This document shows positions 1 through 7,785 of a DNA stretch of 13,960 nt, piece after piece. Each line of letters opens with the position of its first letter. Positions within the stretch are counted from its first letter, which is position 1. The stretch covers positions 15,024 through 28,983 of the forward strand of contig DEIH01000159.1 in assembly GCA_002352375.1 (NCBI GenBank), written 5' to 3'. This DNA comes from Spirochaeta sp. UBA2779. Its GTDB lineage: Bacteria > Spirochaetota > Spirochaetia > DSM-2461. The notes beneath the pieces were generated by a model. It searched no databases. It was given only the letters and a program-made list of their open reading frames with translations, and had not been told where the DNA came from. The translations under genes were made by a program, and so were the position numbers.

Positions 1-1073
1 TAGACATCGGCAATGGCCACAATCCTGGCAAAGAGGGGAATCTCTTCTTTTTTGTACCCGGCAGGGCGTTTTTCCACATCCCTGATATACTTATCCGCTT
101 CAAAAAGGTCGCCGATTTTTCCGGGGTAGCCCGAGCCATCCCAATTCTCATGATGATAAAGGGCCACTTTCTGAGCGATAACATCCAATGCGGATTTACC
201 GAGAAACTGCCGGGCCCCGAGCCAGGTATGAGACTGCATCACTCTATATTCATCATCATCAAACTTGCCCGGTTTCCTTAGAATGATATCGCTGATACCC
301 ACCTTGCCCACATCGTGAAGCATGGCCGCCATACGCAGAATATCCTTGTTTTTCTCCCGCTCTACAGAATCAATCTTCCGACGCTTTGCCCATGCTTCAT
401 AGATTTCCATGGAAAAGGAACCTACCCGGTTCACATGGGCATCAGTTTCTTTAGGATCTCTCAATCCGGCAAACCTTGTTATAGTAATTAAAAGGTTACG
501 GGTCATCTGAGCTCTTTGAATTGCTTTGGATCCGAAACGGGCAAATATTTCAAAGAAAGGTTCATCTTCGGGGTTAAAGGGGACAAAATTCTTTTTACTG
601 CCCCGGGCATTCAGCAGCTGCATAACACCCAGAAGATCGCCGTCGCTGGAGACAAGGGGAAATGTGAGACTGGAGACAGTTTTATACCCCGTTTTCTTAT
701 CAAAAGAAGGGTTAAAACTGTAGGGAGCATCACTGCTGATATTGTACATATCAGAAATATTCAAAAAGGTTTCATGATTGGCCACAAAACCGGATATGGA
801 CTTATCGCTGATGGGAATGGAAAAGAATGAATAGATGAGTTTCTCATCGGGTTTCAGCTTCGCCTGGGCTGTATCATTCTGAGTGTGAGTAAAGGCCAGC
901 TGATTATCATCGGTGCGAATGTACACCGTACCGGCATCCGCATTGGCCTCTCGCCGGGCCAGTAACAGCAATCGTTCCAAAAGGAGATCGAGGTCTTTTA
1001 TCTGGTCAAGCTCCCGATCGATATCAAGGATACGGTTCAATCGATCGGCAGAATGCTCACTCTGCTTACTCAT
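1..1073 (-). CDS. GAF domain/HD-GYP phosphodiesterase-like signalling protein (3' end outside window)
   Basis: The 357 visible codons contain no stop and run off the left edge. Residues about 20-190 look like a GAF sensor domain (VMQLLNARG near 150-157). Residues about 195 onward are an HD-GYP domain with MLHDVGKVGI (His253-Asp254), SHTWLGA and HHENWDGSGYP (307-317). HD-GYP proteins typically hydrolyse cyclic di-GMP, and the metal-binding HD and HHE residues seen here are intact, so activity is plausible. No signal peptide or membrane segment is visible, so it is probably cytosolic. Between GYPGKIGD and IPLFARI there are about 22 extra residues (323-344) compared with the usual compact spacing. 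The ATG at 1073 follows an in-frame stop directly and is the first possible ATG, but no good Shine-Dalgarno sequence precedes it, so the exact start is less certain. It is divergent from rpsD. Confidence 0.9.
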   Translation of the reverse strand, partial: MSKQSEHSADRLNRILDIDRELDQIKDLDLLLERLLLLARREANADAGTVYIRTDDNQLAFTHTQNDTAQAKLKPDEKLIYSFFSIPISDKSISGFVANHETFLNISDMYNISSDAPYSFNPSFDKKTGYKTVSSLTFPLVSSDGDLLGVMQLLNARGSKKNFVPFNPEDEPFFEIFARFGSKAIQRAQMTRNLLITITRFAGLRDPKETDAHVNRVGSFSMEIYEAWAKRRKIDSVEREKNKDILRMAAMLHDVGKVGISDIILRKPGKFDDDEYRVMQSHTWLGARQFLGKSALDVIAQKVALYHHENWDGSGYPGKIGDLFEADKYIRDVEKRPAGYKKEEIPLFARIVAIADV

Positions 1074-1245
1074 CTATCATTACAATAATTCAATTCTTTC
1101 ATCTAAACCATAATTTTTCTTACAAAACATCGCCAATCGTTGTTTTTAAAGATAAAAAACCAGCTTTCGAAGTCTACAACCACCCGATCACGCTCCATTT
1201 TTCCAAGAATCTTTTTTCCCCTTCAGTTCTCTCCGGGTAAGTATA

Positions 1246-1274
1246 TTGACCAAGTATATCACCATCAGTAAGAT
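1246..1274 (+). promoter_or_regulatory. Predicted sigma70-type promoter of rpsD
   Basis: TTGACC (1246-1251) and TAAGAT (1269-1274) are separated by 17 bp. The -35 matches the consensus at 5 of 6 positions and the -10 at 4 of 6. It lies about 57 bp upstream of the rpsD start, giving a leader of about 50 nt. It is predicted by eye only. Confidence 0.55.
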
Positions 1275-1283
1275 TGTCCGGCG

Positions 1284-1322
1284 TGCCCCGTCGGGGCAAC
1301 CAATCTAAACTCCTACAGGAGA
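1284..1322 (+). promoter_or_regulatory. Structured rpsD leader with a possible SD-sequestering hairpin
   Basis: Just after the predicted transcription start there is a compact hairpin, TGCCCC (1284-1289), loop GTC, GGGGCA (1293-1298). A second small hairpin, CTCC (1310-1313), loop TACA, GGAG (1318-1321), pairs the Shine-Dalgarno sequence AGGAGA (1317-1322), which lies 8 nt before the ATG. S4 is known to repress its own synthesis through leader RNA structures in E. coli (alpha operon) and B. subtilis (rpsD). Whether this leader does the same is inference. Confidence 0.4.
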
Positions 1323-1330
1323 CTATAGCA

Positions 1331-1948
1331 ATGGCGAGAAACACGAAAGCTCGTGGAAAAGTCGTCCGCCGACTCGGTGTCAATATTTTCGGAAACGGAA
1401 AATATGATAGATTGCTTAAGAAGAAACCTCAAAAACCGGGCCAGGAAAAGGGCTACCGGGGTCGCAACAAAGTCAGCGACTTCGGACGTCAACTTCTTGA
1501 GAAGCAGAAACTCCGCTTCTCCTACGGCCTCAGTGAGAAGCAGTTCTTCAACACTTTCGTGAAAGCGAAAACGTTGAGCGGCCTCACCGGTGATAACATG
1601 ATGATTCTTCTCGAGCGTCGGTTGGACAATGTCGTTTACAGACTCGGACTGGCAACAACCAGGGCTCAGGCCCGGCAGTATGTCAGCCACGGCCACATCC
1701 GATTAAACGGGAAGCGTTCCAACGTACCTTCCATCGTTGTCCGCGAGGGTGATGAAATCATGGTTAAGGAAGTTGAAGCAAGTAAGAAAATCATCCGGGA
1801 AAGTCTGGCTCACAGTAATCAGGTAATGCCCGCATGGCTGTCCATCGACGGCGACGCCCTTAAGGGCAAGGTGGAGCGGCTCCCTTACCGGACCGATATC
1901 CCCTCAGTTGCCAACGAACAGATGGTTGTTGAGTTCTACTCAAAATAG
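1331..1948 (+). CDS. rpsD: 30S ribosomal protein S4
   Basis: The 205-residue product has the normal S4 length and shows clear family signatures: YGLSEKQFFN, LLERRLDNVVYRLGLATTRAQARQYVSHGHIRLNG (an S4 RNA-binding domain in the middle) and the C-terminal MVVEFYSK. S4 binds 16S rRNA early in small-subunit assembly, and in E. coli it is also a translational autorepressor. The N-terminus lacks the four cysteines of zinc-binding S4 variants. The ATG at 1331 is chosen over an upstream in-frame start because it follows AGGAGA at 8 nt spacing and gives the canonical MARN start. The gene is monocistronic, with its own promoter and terminator. It is not in the alpha operon (rpsM-rpsK-rpsD-rpoA) arrangement, as also happens in Bacillus. 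Confidence 0.98.
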   Translation: MARNTKARGKVVRRLGVNIFGNGKYDRLLKKKPQKPGQEKGYRGRNKVSDFGRQLLEKQKLRFSYGLSEKQFFNTFVKAKTLSGLTGDNMMILLERRLDNVVYRLGLATTRAQARQYVSHGHIRLNGKRSNVPSIVVREGDEIMVKEVEASKKIIRESLAHSNQVMPAWLSIDGDALKGKVERLPYRTDIPSVANEQMVVEFYSK

Positions 1949-1983
1949 GATTCAAGATTTCCGGTTCTGCCGGCTATCTGCAG

Positions 1984-2011
1984 AAACCGCTCCTTCCGGG
2001 GCGGTTTTTTT
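1984..2011 (+). terminator. Intrinsic terminator of rpsD
   Basis: A 10-bp stem (AAACCGCTCC pairing with GGGGCGGTTT, including one G-U pair) closes on a TTCC tetraloop at 1994-1997. It is followed directly by a T-rich tract (2005-2011, then ATTTTT). It lies 35 bp after the rpsD stop. The T tract overlaps the stop codon of the convergent small gene. Confidence 0.9.
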
Positions 2012-2375
2012 ATTTTTCACCTTCAAGAACAGCATTCCTTGCTATAGCAAGATCGTATATCAGCTTACGGTTGATACTGCGCTGCCGGATTAAGGCCTTG
2101 CGGGAATCCCCATTTCCCACAGAAGTGATAAGGGTGTGTATTTTTGCATCCAAAGCAAGGAGTTCATCCATCAATCTATCTGCTTCTGAAAGCCAGTCCG
2201 GGTTCTGAACTTCCTGGTTCTGAACCTCCAGTGCTGCGGCGAAAACAACCGATCCTGTTTTTCTGGATTCTGATATTCCTGACGACTCTGCGGCAAACAA
2301 TCCCGAAGTATCTATAATAAGACCGGAAAGTATGAAAATGAGAATTGTTAATCTTTTCTGATATTTCAACTGCAT
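2010..2375 (-). CDS. Small exported protein of unknown function
   Basis: The 121-residue product begins with a typical Sec signal peptide: a charged MQLKYQKR, a hydrophobic stretch at about residues 9-28, and a likely cleavage after LFA before AES. No lipobox cysteine is present, so it is probably periplasmic or secreted rather than a lipoprotein. The mature part (about 92 residues) is charged and probably helical, with a leucine-rich segment (RLMDELLALDAKIHTL) that could form a short coiled coil. I do not recognise the family. An AGGGTGAT sequence shortly before the ATG could serve as ribosome binding site. It converges on rpsD, and its TAA lies inside the rpsD terminator T tract. The signal peptide is the main support for this being a real gene. 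Confidence 0.6.
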   Translation of the reverse strand: MQLKYQKRLTILIFILSGLIIDTSGLFAAESSGISESRKTGSVVFAAALEVQNQEVQNPDWLSEADRLMDELLALDAKIHTLITSVGNGDSRKALIRQRSINRKLIYDLAIARNAVLEGEK

Positions 2376-2470
2376 AGTATCACCCTGTTACTAATATCTT
2401 CGGCAGATAATCTCCCGGCTCGACCTTGAGAGCTTGTTATGGTTATCATCCGGGTGTAAGGAGTTCACCG

Positions 2471-3376
2471 ATGCCCCGATTTCTTTCTGTCTGCCTTAAT
2501 CCCACTTTTCAACGTACCGTAAGTCTGAGCCACCTTGAAAAAGGAGAAGTGAATAGAGCCGTTGAGTCCCGGCTTGATGTATCGGGTAAAGGAATAAATG
2601 TCTGCCGGGTACTTCAGCAGTTGGGAGCTTCAGCGAAACAGCTTACCCACCTCGGCCCGGGAAAAGAGGAGTTTCTGAGACTCTGCAATCTGGATAAGCT
2701 GAATATCGTAGATATTAATAGTGACTCCCCAATCCGGACTTGTATCACCCTCCTTGATAACGGGGAGAACAGCACCACGGAAATTGTTGAACCTACTGAA
2801 GGGGTTCACAGCAGCACAGCTCAAGCTGTTCACCGGGCCTTTTCCCGGGAACTGGCCGACACCGACTGGATAATCATCTCCGGTTCCAAGGCTCCCGGCT
2901 ACCCTGAAAACCTCTTTGCAGATTTCTGCAGGGAAGCTTCTGAGGCAGGGATTCCCGTACTGGCTGATTATCGGGGAGGGGAACTGCTGGCCAGCCTCCC
3001 CTATCACCCGGCATTGGTTAAAATTAATCTGGTAGAATTTGCGGAAACTTTTCTTCCGAATCACTCAGTAAGTGAGACCGACGACACTTCGGCTCTTCCT
3101 GCGGTTAAAGAGAAACTGCAGGAACTCTCATTGAATGGCACGAATTATGTTATTACCAGGGGAGCCAGGGAGATTCTTCTTGGCGAGAACGGTGTGGTGG
3201 AAACGGTAACACCGCCATCAGTTACACCGGTTAATACCATCGGATCCGGCGATTCCGTCAGTGCCGGAATGGCCTTTGCGCTATCCGGCGGGGCATCACT
3301 GAAAGAGGCTGCAGTGGAAGGGGCCCGTTGGGGTGCGGCAAACGCGAAACTCCTGAAGCCCGGCAGTATCTTTTAG
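2471..3376 (+). CDS. PfkB-family sugar kinase (1-phosphofructokinase/tagatose-6-phosphate kinase-like)
   Basis: The 301-residue product matches the length and layout of FruK/LacC-type kinases, which phosphorylate sugar phosphates such as fructose 1-phosphate or tagatose 6-phosphate with ATP. The start PRFLSVCLNPTFQRTV, the first PfkB signature SGKGINVCRVLQQLG (38-52), KINLVEFAE (184-192, usually KPN..E) and the second signature NTIGSGDSVSAG (255-266) with the catalytic Asp261 are visible. The ATG at 2471 follows AAGGAG at 7 nt and is preferred over an in-frame upstream ATG at 2426 that would add 15 untypical residues. No PTS or aldolase gene is next to it, so the substrate cannot be told from context. 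Its TAG overlaps the stop of the convergent downstream gene. Confidence 0.88.
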   Translation: MPRFLSVCLNPTFQRTVSLSHLEKGEVNRAVESRLDVSGKGINVCRVLQQLGASAKQLTHLGPGKEEFLRLCNLDKLNIVDINSDSPIRTCITLLDNGENSTTEIVEPTEGVHSSTAQAVHRAFSRELADTDWIIISGSKAPGYPENLFADFCREASEAGIPVLADYRGGELLASLPYHPALVKINLVEFAETFLPNHSVSETDDTSALPAVKEKLQELSLNGTNYVITRGAREILLGENGVVETVTPPSVTPVNTIGSGDSVSAGMAFALSGGASLKEAAVEGARWGAANAKLLKPGSIF

Positions 3377-4551
3377 TTTTTTCCATCTTCCTCAAAAGGC
3401 CTGGAATACCCCCGGTCTATAGCATATCCGAACTCAGAGAGGCCAAAACCCTTCACACCGCTCAGGCTAATGCCGCACCAGGCCTCATTTATCTCAAAAC
3501 CATCACCCTGAACCATCCAGGGCATCTCAGGCTGACGGCGCTTTACTTCCAGAGTAAGAAGTTGAGATCCGGGTACCCGAAACTGCAGGGTGAACCTGCC
3601 GGGGATAACACCATCACCGCCAACTTCAATCAGATCTGTAGTGTAGGAAACCGGCAGAACTACATCATCACCGGCAACCCATCCTGAGGCCAGCCGCTTG
3701 AAAGAGTCTCCGTAATCAACCGGAGATACGGCCAGATATTTTACCTTGATTCCGGCGATTTCCATCCCTTCCTCCAGAGCAAGAACGGTCCAGAGATAGC
3801 GGTTCAGGTAGGTCCAGTCCCGTTTCCCCCAGGAATGGTCGCGGATTCCCCGCATGTTCACATTGTAAGTGTTGCCGTCCACCTTGAAGGTGCCGGTGAG
3901 TATCCCACCCTGTTCTATACGAATCTGTTTCTCTGAGCGGATACGCTGAAAATACTCCCGGCTCCAGGGCATTTCGGCCATGGCAAGGGCAGTGCCTTTA
4001 GGGTCCATGTGGTCGGCAGAGCAGTACATGGCAGCATCGGCCTTCCAGTTCAGGTTCACATCGGCGGGCATCCCGTTGAGGGGGCCCTTGTATGTCAGCT
4101 TCCATTCACCTTCAGAAACAAGTTTATAACTCAATCCTGCGGCGGCAATCGCATCGGGAGCGTCGCCAGAGGTCAGTTTAACAAAACGGTTATCGTTGGC
4201 ATAACATTCCCCGGCGAAGGCCCCCCACATCCAGACTTCAGCTTCTTTCCCGCCTCCGCGAAATCCCAATCTTGTGAGGAGAACATTCCCTTGATTATCA
4301 GACCCCTGGAAAACAAAAGAATCGTTGTAGTTCGCCTCTTGTACACCTTCGGGAACAGGAACCCGTTCATCTGAAAGGGAAATAGACTGCCATTCCGGGC
4401 GGCTTTTAGTGCCAGATTTCACCATAAGAATAGCCAGAGTATTTTTAAGGCGGCTGCCCCCTTCAGGAGCCAGACCATCCCGTCGGCGGGGCCGGGAAAA
4501 GAGAAGAAGAACGATACAGACAACGGCTATTGAAATAATTATTTGAGCCAT
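3373..4551 (-). CDS. Membrane-anchored protein with RGIRDHSWGKRDW motif (possible lipocalin/CrtC-AttH or DUF7064-like fold)
   Basis: The 392-residue product starts with a single hydrophobic segment (residues 3-18) followed by RPRRR, which suggests an N-terminal membrane anchor. The rest is rich in predicted beta structure and contains the motif RGIRDHSWGKRDW (234-246). A similar G.RDHSWG.RDW motif occurs in a poorly characterised beta-rich group related to hydroxyneurosporene synthase/AttH lipocalin-like domains and DUF7064. This assignment is from memory and is tentative; no enzymatic role is claimed. The ATG at 4551 is preferred because AAGGAG lies 10 nt upstream and the hydrophobic anchor then begins the protein. 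An in-frame ATG at 4650 would add 33 residues. The gene ends in a 4-bp tail-to-tail overlap with the PfkB-family kinase gene. Confidence 0.75.
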   Translation of the reverse strand: MAQIIISIAVVCIVLLLFSRPRRRDGLAPEGGSRLKNTLAILMVKSGTKSRPEWQSISLSDERVPVPEGVQEANYNDSFVFQGSDNQGNVLLTRLGFRGGGKEAEVWMWGAFAGECYANDNRFVKLTSGDAPDAIAAAGLSYKLVSEGEWKLTYKGPLNGMPADVNLNWKADAAMYCSADHMDPKGTALAMAEMPWSREYFQRIRSEKQIRIEQGGILTGTFKVDGNTYNVNMRGIRDHSWGKRDWTYLNRYLWTVLALEEGMEIAGIKVKYLAVSPVDYGDSFKRLASGWVAGDDVVLPVSYTTDLIEVGGDGVIPGRFTLQFRVPGSQLLTLEVKRRQPEMPWMVQGDGFEINEAWCGISLSGVKGFGLSEFGYAIDRGYSRPFEEDGKN

Positions 4552-4637
4552 GGGGAGGGAACTCCTTAACAGGGAAAAGAATAAAATATACCTGCCAGCA
4601 ATCCGGTTCCAGGATTCCCGGCGCTGCAGCTGAGATA

Positions 4638-4666
4638 TTGATACTAACATGAGCAGTCAGTATTAT
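4638..4666 (+). promoter_or_regulatory. Predicted sigma70-type promoter of the PPDK-like gene
   Basis: TTGATA (4638-4643) and TATTAT (4661-4666) are separated by exactly 17 bp, each matching the consensus at 5 of 6 positions. Transcription would start near 4673 and give a leader of about 57 nt to the ATG at 4730. Confidence 0.6.
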
Positions 4667-4729
4667 GAAAAGGTAGCAGGAAAACTATTTTCCGCTTAAG
4701 AAAACCGCCGAAGCCCCACGGAGGTGACA

Positions 4730-7147
4730 ATGTCACAGAATCTCTCACCCGAAATAATTTCCATTAGACAACTCTCCACTGGAAACGGCGGAGGTAAGGC
4801 CTCGGGTTTAGCCTTACTGGCACGACTGGGGCTTTCTGTACCTCCGGCGATGGTGGTTCTGAATTCAGATGTTTCCACTGTTCCTGAGAACATAGAATCG
4901 GCCTGGAAGGATTTTAACGGGGGGATCGCAGCAGTCCGCTCTTCAGGATTGGATGAAGATGGAGATGCGGCATCGGCGGCGGGTCAGTATGAAACACTGT
5001 TGAACGTAAGTCCTGAGAATCTCCGTGATGCTGTTGTTCAATGCATAAAGTCAGCTGCAGAAGATAGGGTAAAGACATACGAAAACGAACTTTCCGGCGG
5101 ATCTGACAGCTCAGGCGGCCACATGTCGGTGGTTATTCAGAAAATGATTACACCGTCCCGGGCCGGGGTGATATTCACTGCAAATCCCATCAACGGAGAC
5201 AGGGAAGTAATGGTTGTGGAAGCGGTTGCCGGACTGGGTGAAGAACTGGTATCCGGCCATGCCGATGCGGCCCGGTATGAGATATCTGCAACCGGCAGTC
5301 CTGAGCTGATTATCGAGTCTTCAGGAGATCTTGATTCTGCATCTATGAGCATTGAACTGCTGGAAGACCTCCGGACCGGAGCCGTCCTGGCCGCCGCCGA
5401 ATGGGGTATGCCACTGGATCTCGAATGGGCTGTGGACTCAGGATCAGGAGAACTGCACTGGCTGCAGGCACGCCCCATCACCGCTCTTGCTGATTCTCTG
5501 GACAGTATTGTCGAACCCGGGGAGCTCATTACCCGATGCAACATTGGAGAGATGATGCCCGGAGCTGTTACACCCCTCTCACTTTCCACAGTGGGTAAAT
5601 CTCTGAGCACCGGTCTGGCCCTTTACTACCGAAGCTTCGGTGCCATCCGCCGCAATAACCCCGATCCTTCATTCATCGAGAATTTTGAAGGCCAGTTGTT
5701 TATGAACCTCACTTCAATGTATTTGATGAGCCAGCGGGTACTCGGTGCCACTCCTGAAGGGACAGAATTAAGTATACTCGGTTCGGTTCTGCCTCCCCAC
5801 GATATCGGTCCCAAATCCAGCCAGGTAATCAGGTTGATTAACGGATTCCGATACTTCGGCGGACTCTTTGCCTGGAAAGGGAAAGTGAAAAAACTGGAGC
5901 GTTTGGCAAACAAACACCGCATTGAAACCGACGACCTGAGTGCCTCGGATATTCTATCCCGAATCCGGGCTGATCATAGCAGAGTTATGAATAAAGCCGT
6001 TGCCCTTCATTATGCAGCCAGCGCGTTTTCCGGAGCAATGAACGTTGCCCTTACCATGACCCTGTCCGGTGGAACAAATATCAGTGATGAATCCAAGCGC
6101 CTGATGACCGAACTTCTCTCCGGTGTGGATGGTGTTGAGAGCGCCGCCGTATTGGAAGGTTTGGAAGAACTGGCCTCCATCATCAGAGGCACATCCATGG
6201 AAACCTCGATAATGAAGGGCAGTCCCCATGAAGTTCATCAAGCCCTTTTAAGCGACAATTCAACCGCCGGCCGTTATTACACTGCGTTTATAAAACGCCA
6301 CGGTCACCGCTGTATCCGGGAAGCCGAACTACGGGAACCTGAATGGGAGTTAGAGCCGGGGCACCTGATCGAGTCACTCAAGGTACTGATTCAAACTCCG
6401 CCCAGAGTGAAAAAGGCTTTGGAACCCGGAGCTTTGAAAATGCCGATACTCCCGGAGGGAGTTAATCACGGAACGATTAAGTGGCTTTCCGGCCAGGCCA
6501 GAACAGGAGTTCGGGCCAGAGAAAAGTCCAAATCTATGCTTATACTTGTTATTCATAAATTCAAAGTCGCCGCCCGGACTCTTTCAGAACGACTGGTTTC
6601 AGAGGGACTTTTACCCGAAGCGGATCTGACATATTTCCTCACTATGGATGAATTGGAGTTGTTAACCTCGGGACTGGGCGATGGCCTGATTGGCCGTGCC
6701 CGGCGGCGCCGGCGGCTTTACCCCCAGCAGATGGAACTCCGGTTCCCGGATCTTTCTTACGGACACCCTGTACCTGAGGAGCCTTCTCTACCGGAGGATG
6801 GAACGAATATGTCTGGAATCCCGGTAAGCCGGGGTATCGCTGAGGGAATTGTCCGGGTAGTTAAAACCCGGGAAGACGCCGAAGCCCTTCAAAGCGGAGA
6901 AATCATGGTGGCCCAGTTTACCGATATCGGGTGGACCCCTTTCTACGGGCGTGTGGCCGGGATGGTAACCGAGATAGGAGGCGCCCTCTCCCATGGTTCG
7001 GTGGTGGCTCGGGAATACGGGATGCCCCTGGTGGGAGGACTCAGCGGCGCATGCACCGTTCTGAATAACGGGATGCGGGTACGCATTGACGGCGGAAATG
7101 GTATGGTTACCGTGCTTGATAACGAACGGGAACCGGCTACAGCCTGA
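4730..7147 (+). CDS. Rifampin phosphotransferase-like PEP/pyruvate dikinase-family enzyme
   Basis: The 805-residue product has three parts. Residues 1-252 form an ATP-binding PPDK-type domain: GGKASGLALL (21-30), AVRSSG (68-73), GQYETLLNV (85-93), VVIQKMITPSRAGVIFTANP (134-153) and LQARPI (245-250). Residues about 253-690 form a mostly helical middle region. Residues about 695-795 form the mobile phosphohistidine domain, with FTDIGWTPFYGRVAG and GGALSHGS, where His755 is the expected phosphocarrier. This order (ATP domain, helical domain, C-terminal His domain) and the WTPF..VAG.VTE.GG...HG signature resemble rifampin phosphotransferases, which inactivate rifamycins by phosphorylation. The middle domain decides the acceptor and diverges freely, so the substrate may differ. 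PEP synthase or PPDK itself is unlikely, because the C-terminal PEP/pyruvate-binding barrel is absent. The ATG at 4730 follows GGAGG at 5 nt; the GTG at 4724 overlaps that site. The gene appears monocistronic. Confidence 0.82.
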   Translation: MSQNLSPEIISIRQLSTGNGGGKASGLALLARLGLSVPPAMVVLNSDVSTVPENIESAWKDFNGGIAAVRSSGLDEDGDAASAAGQYETLLNVSPENLRDAVVQCIKSAAEDRVKTYENELSGGSDSSGGHMSVVIQKMITPSRAGVIFTANPINGDREVMVVEAVAGLGEELVSGHADAARYEISATGSPELIIESSGDLDSASMSIELLEDLRTGAVLAAAEWGMPLDLEWAVDSGSGELHWLQARPITALADSLDSIVEPGELITRCNIGEMMPGAVTPLSLSTVGKSLSTGLALYYRSFGAIRRNNPDPSFIENFEGQLFMNLTSMYLMSQRVLGATPEGTELSILGSVLPPHDIGPKSSQVIRLINGFRYFGGLFAWKGKVKKLERLANKHRIETDDLSASDILSRIRADHSRVMNKAVALHYAASAFSGAMNVALTMTLSGGTNISDESKRLMTELLSGVDGVESAAVLEGLEELASIIRGTSMETSIMKGSPHEVHQALLSDNSTAGRYYTAFIKRHGHRCIREAELREPEWELEPGHLIESLKVLIQTPPRVKKALEPGALKMPILPEGVNHGTIKWLSGQARTGVRAREKSKSMLILVIHKFKVAARTLSERLVSEGLLPEADLTYFLTMDELELLTSGLGDGLIGRARRRRRLYPQQMELRFPDLSYGHPVPEEPSLPEDGTNMSGIPVSRGIAEGIVRVVKTREDAEALQSGEIMVAQFTDIGWTPFYGRVAGMVTEIGGALSHGSVVAREYGMPLVGGLSGACTVLNNGMRVRIDGGNGMVTVLDNEREPATA

Positions 7148-7220
7148 TTAAAAGCTTACACCGGCACACTGGAGCCGGGGTAATACTTTGGCCCTCATGT
7201 GACACCATTGACTCTTTAAA

Positions 7221-7478
7221 TCAGCGAATACGTGATGCCGCCCTGATTCTGTAATACTGACCTATCATCACCGCGACGAGTATCATTCCCCAGATCGCTC
7301 TGGTTATGAATGCATTCACCTGCAGCAGATTGAGACCATTGGAAATAATCTGCAGATTAACAAGGGCCAATACCAGTCCGGTAACTTTCCCGATCCGCCG
7401 CCGGCAAAAATGAATGATGGCGTCAGTAGAATCAATGCGATAGCCGCTCCTACCAGGAAATCTTTTTATTCCGAACAT
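7221..7478 (-). pseudogene. Remnant of a ribose-type ABC transporter permease (C-terminal fragment, frameshifted)
   Basis: The last 45 or so residues of the 85-codon reading frame (VLALVNLQIISNGLNLLQVNAF..., then IWGMILVAVMIGQ) match the C-terminal transmembrane region of RbsC-type permeases (usually ISNGLNLLGVSPF..., then GLIILLAVLLD). Upstream, the similarity jumps to another frame, about 7400-7456, which reads GAAIALILL then FAGGGSG. This corresponds to the AIAAV.LGG...GG.G region just before that helix. The shift falls near the GGATCGGGAAA stretch around 7390. That second frame meets a stop just upstream at about 7466-7468. No N-terminal two thirds can be seen. The fragment therefore looks like a decayed gene, not a functional small protein. 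A complete-looking relative lies at the right edge of the window. Confidence 0.65.
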
Positions 7479-7755
7479 TCAAATACCGGTGCATTGCTCC
7501 ATAATCTTCTGCTTCTTAACACTTTCCATCTATAATGTTCAACTATTGACACTTAATGTGTGTATATTCTTCGTAATTGTCCTCTTCATGTCATTATTGT
7601 CGAAATAACACGATTATAATCAATTTATATATCACTATTTGAATATTATCCATTCCTAATGTTTTCAATTTTTGTTATCTTTTTCATTAAATGATGTCAT
7701 TTTAAAAGTTCCAAGGGCCATATATGAGCTCAACAGTGAAAATTTAGTTAGACTG
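7479..7755. other. AT-rich intergenic stretch without a recognisable gene
   Basis: This stretch is clearly richer in A+T than the flanking genes. It contains isolated promoter-like pieces (TATAAT at 7531, TTGACA at 7546) that do not pair with a partner at proper spacing. I see no coding frame of convincing quality, no tRNA and no insertion-sequence ends. It may be the rest of the degraded locus that left the permease fragment, or an extended upstream regulatory region of the sugar operon. Confidence 0.5.
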
Positions 7756-7785
7756 TTGACAAAAGAACATAATTATTGCTAATAT
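7756..7785 (+). promoter_or_regulatory. Predicted promoter of the sugar-catabolism operon
   Basis: A perfect TTGACA (7756-7761) is followed after 18 bp by TAATAT (7780-7785), a 4 of 6 match. Transcription would start near 7792, giving a leader of about 87 nt to the SDR start codon at 7879. It is the best promoter candidate in front of the five-gene plus-strand operon. Confidence 0.5.

Noticed and set aside
1174..1383. Minus-strand 69-residue frame upstream of and overlapping rpsD
   Set aside because: It overlaps the rpsD promoter, leader and start, has no ribosome binding site that I can see, and has no family features.
7161..7178. CCGGC...GCCGG hairpin after the PPDK-like gene as a terminator
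   Set aside because: The stem is only 5 bp with an 8-nt loop, and no T tract follows.
7531..7574. TATAAT (7531) and TTGACA (7546) as promoters in the AT-rich gap
   Set aside because: Neither has a partner element at 16-18 bp, so they look like chance matches in AT-rich DNA.
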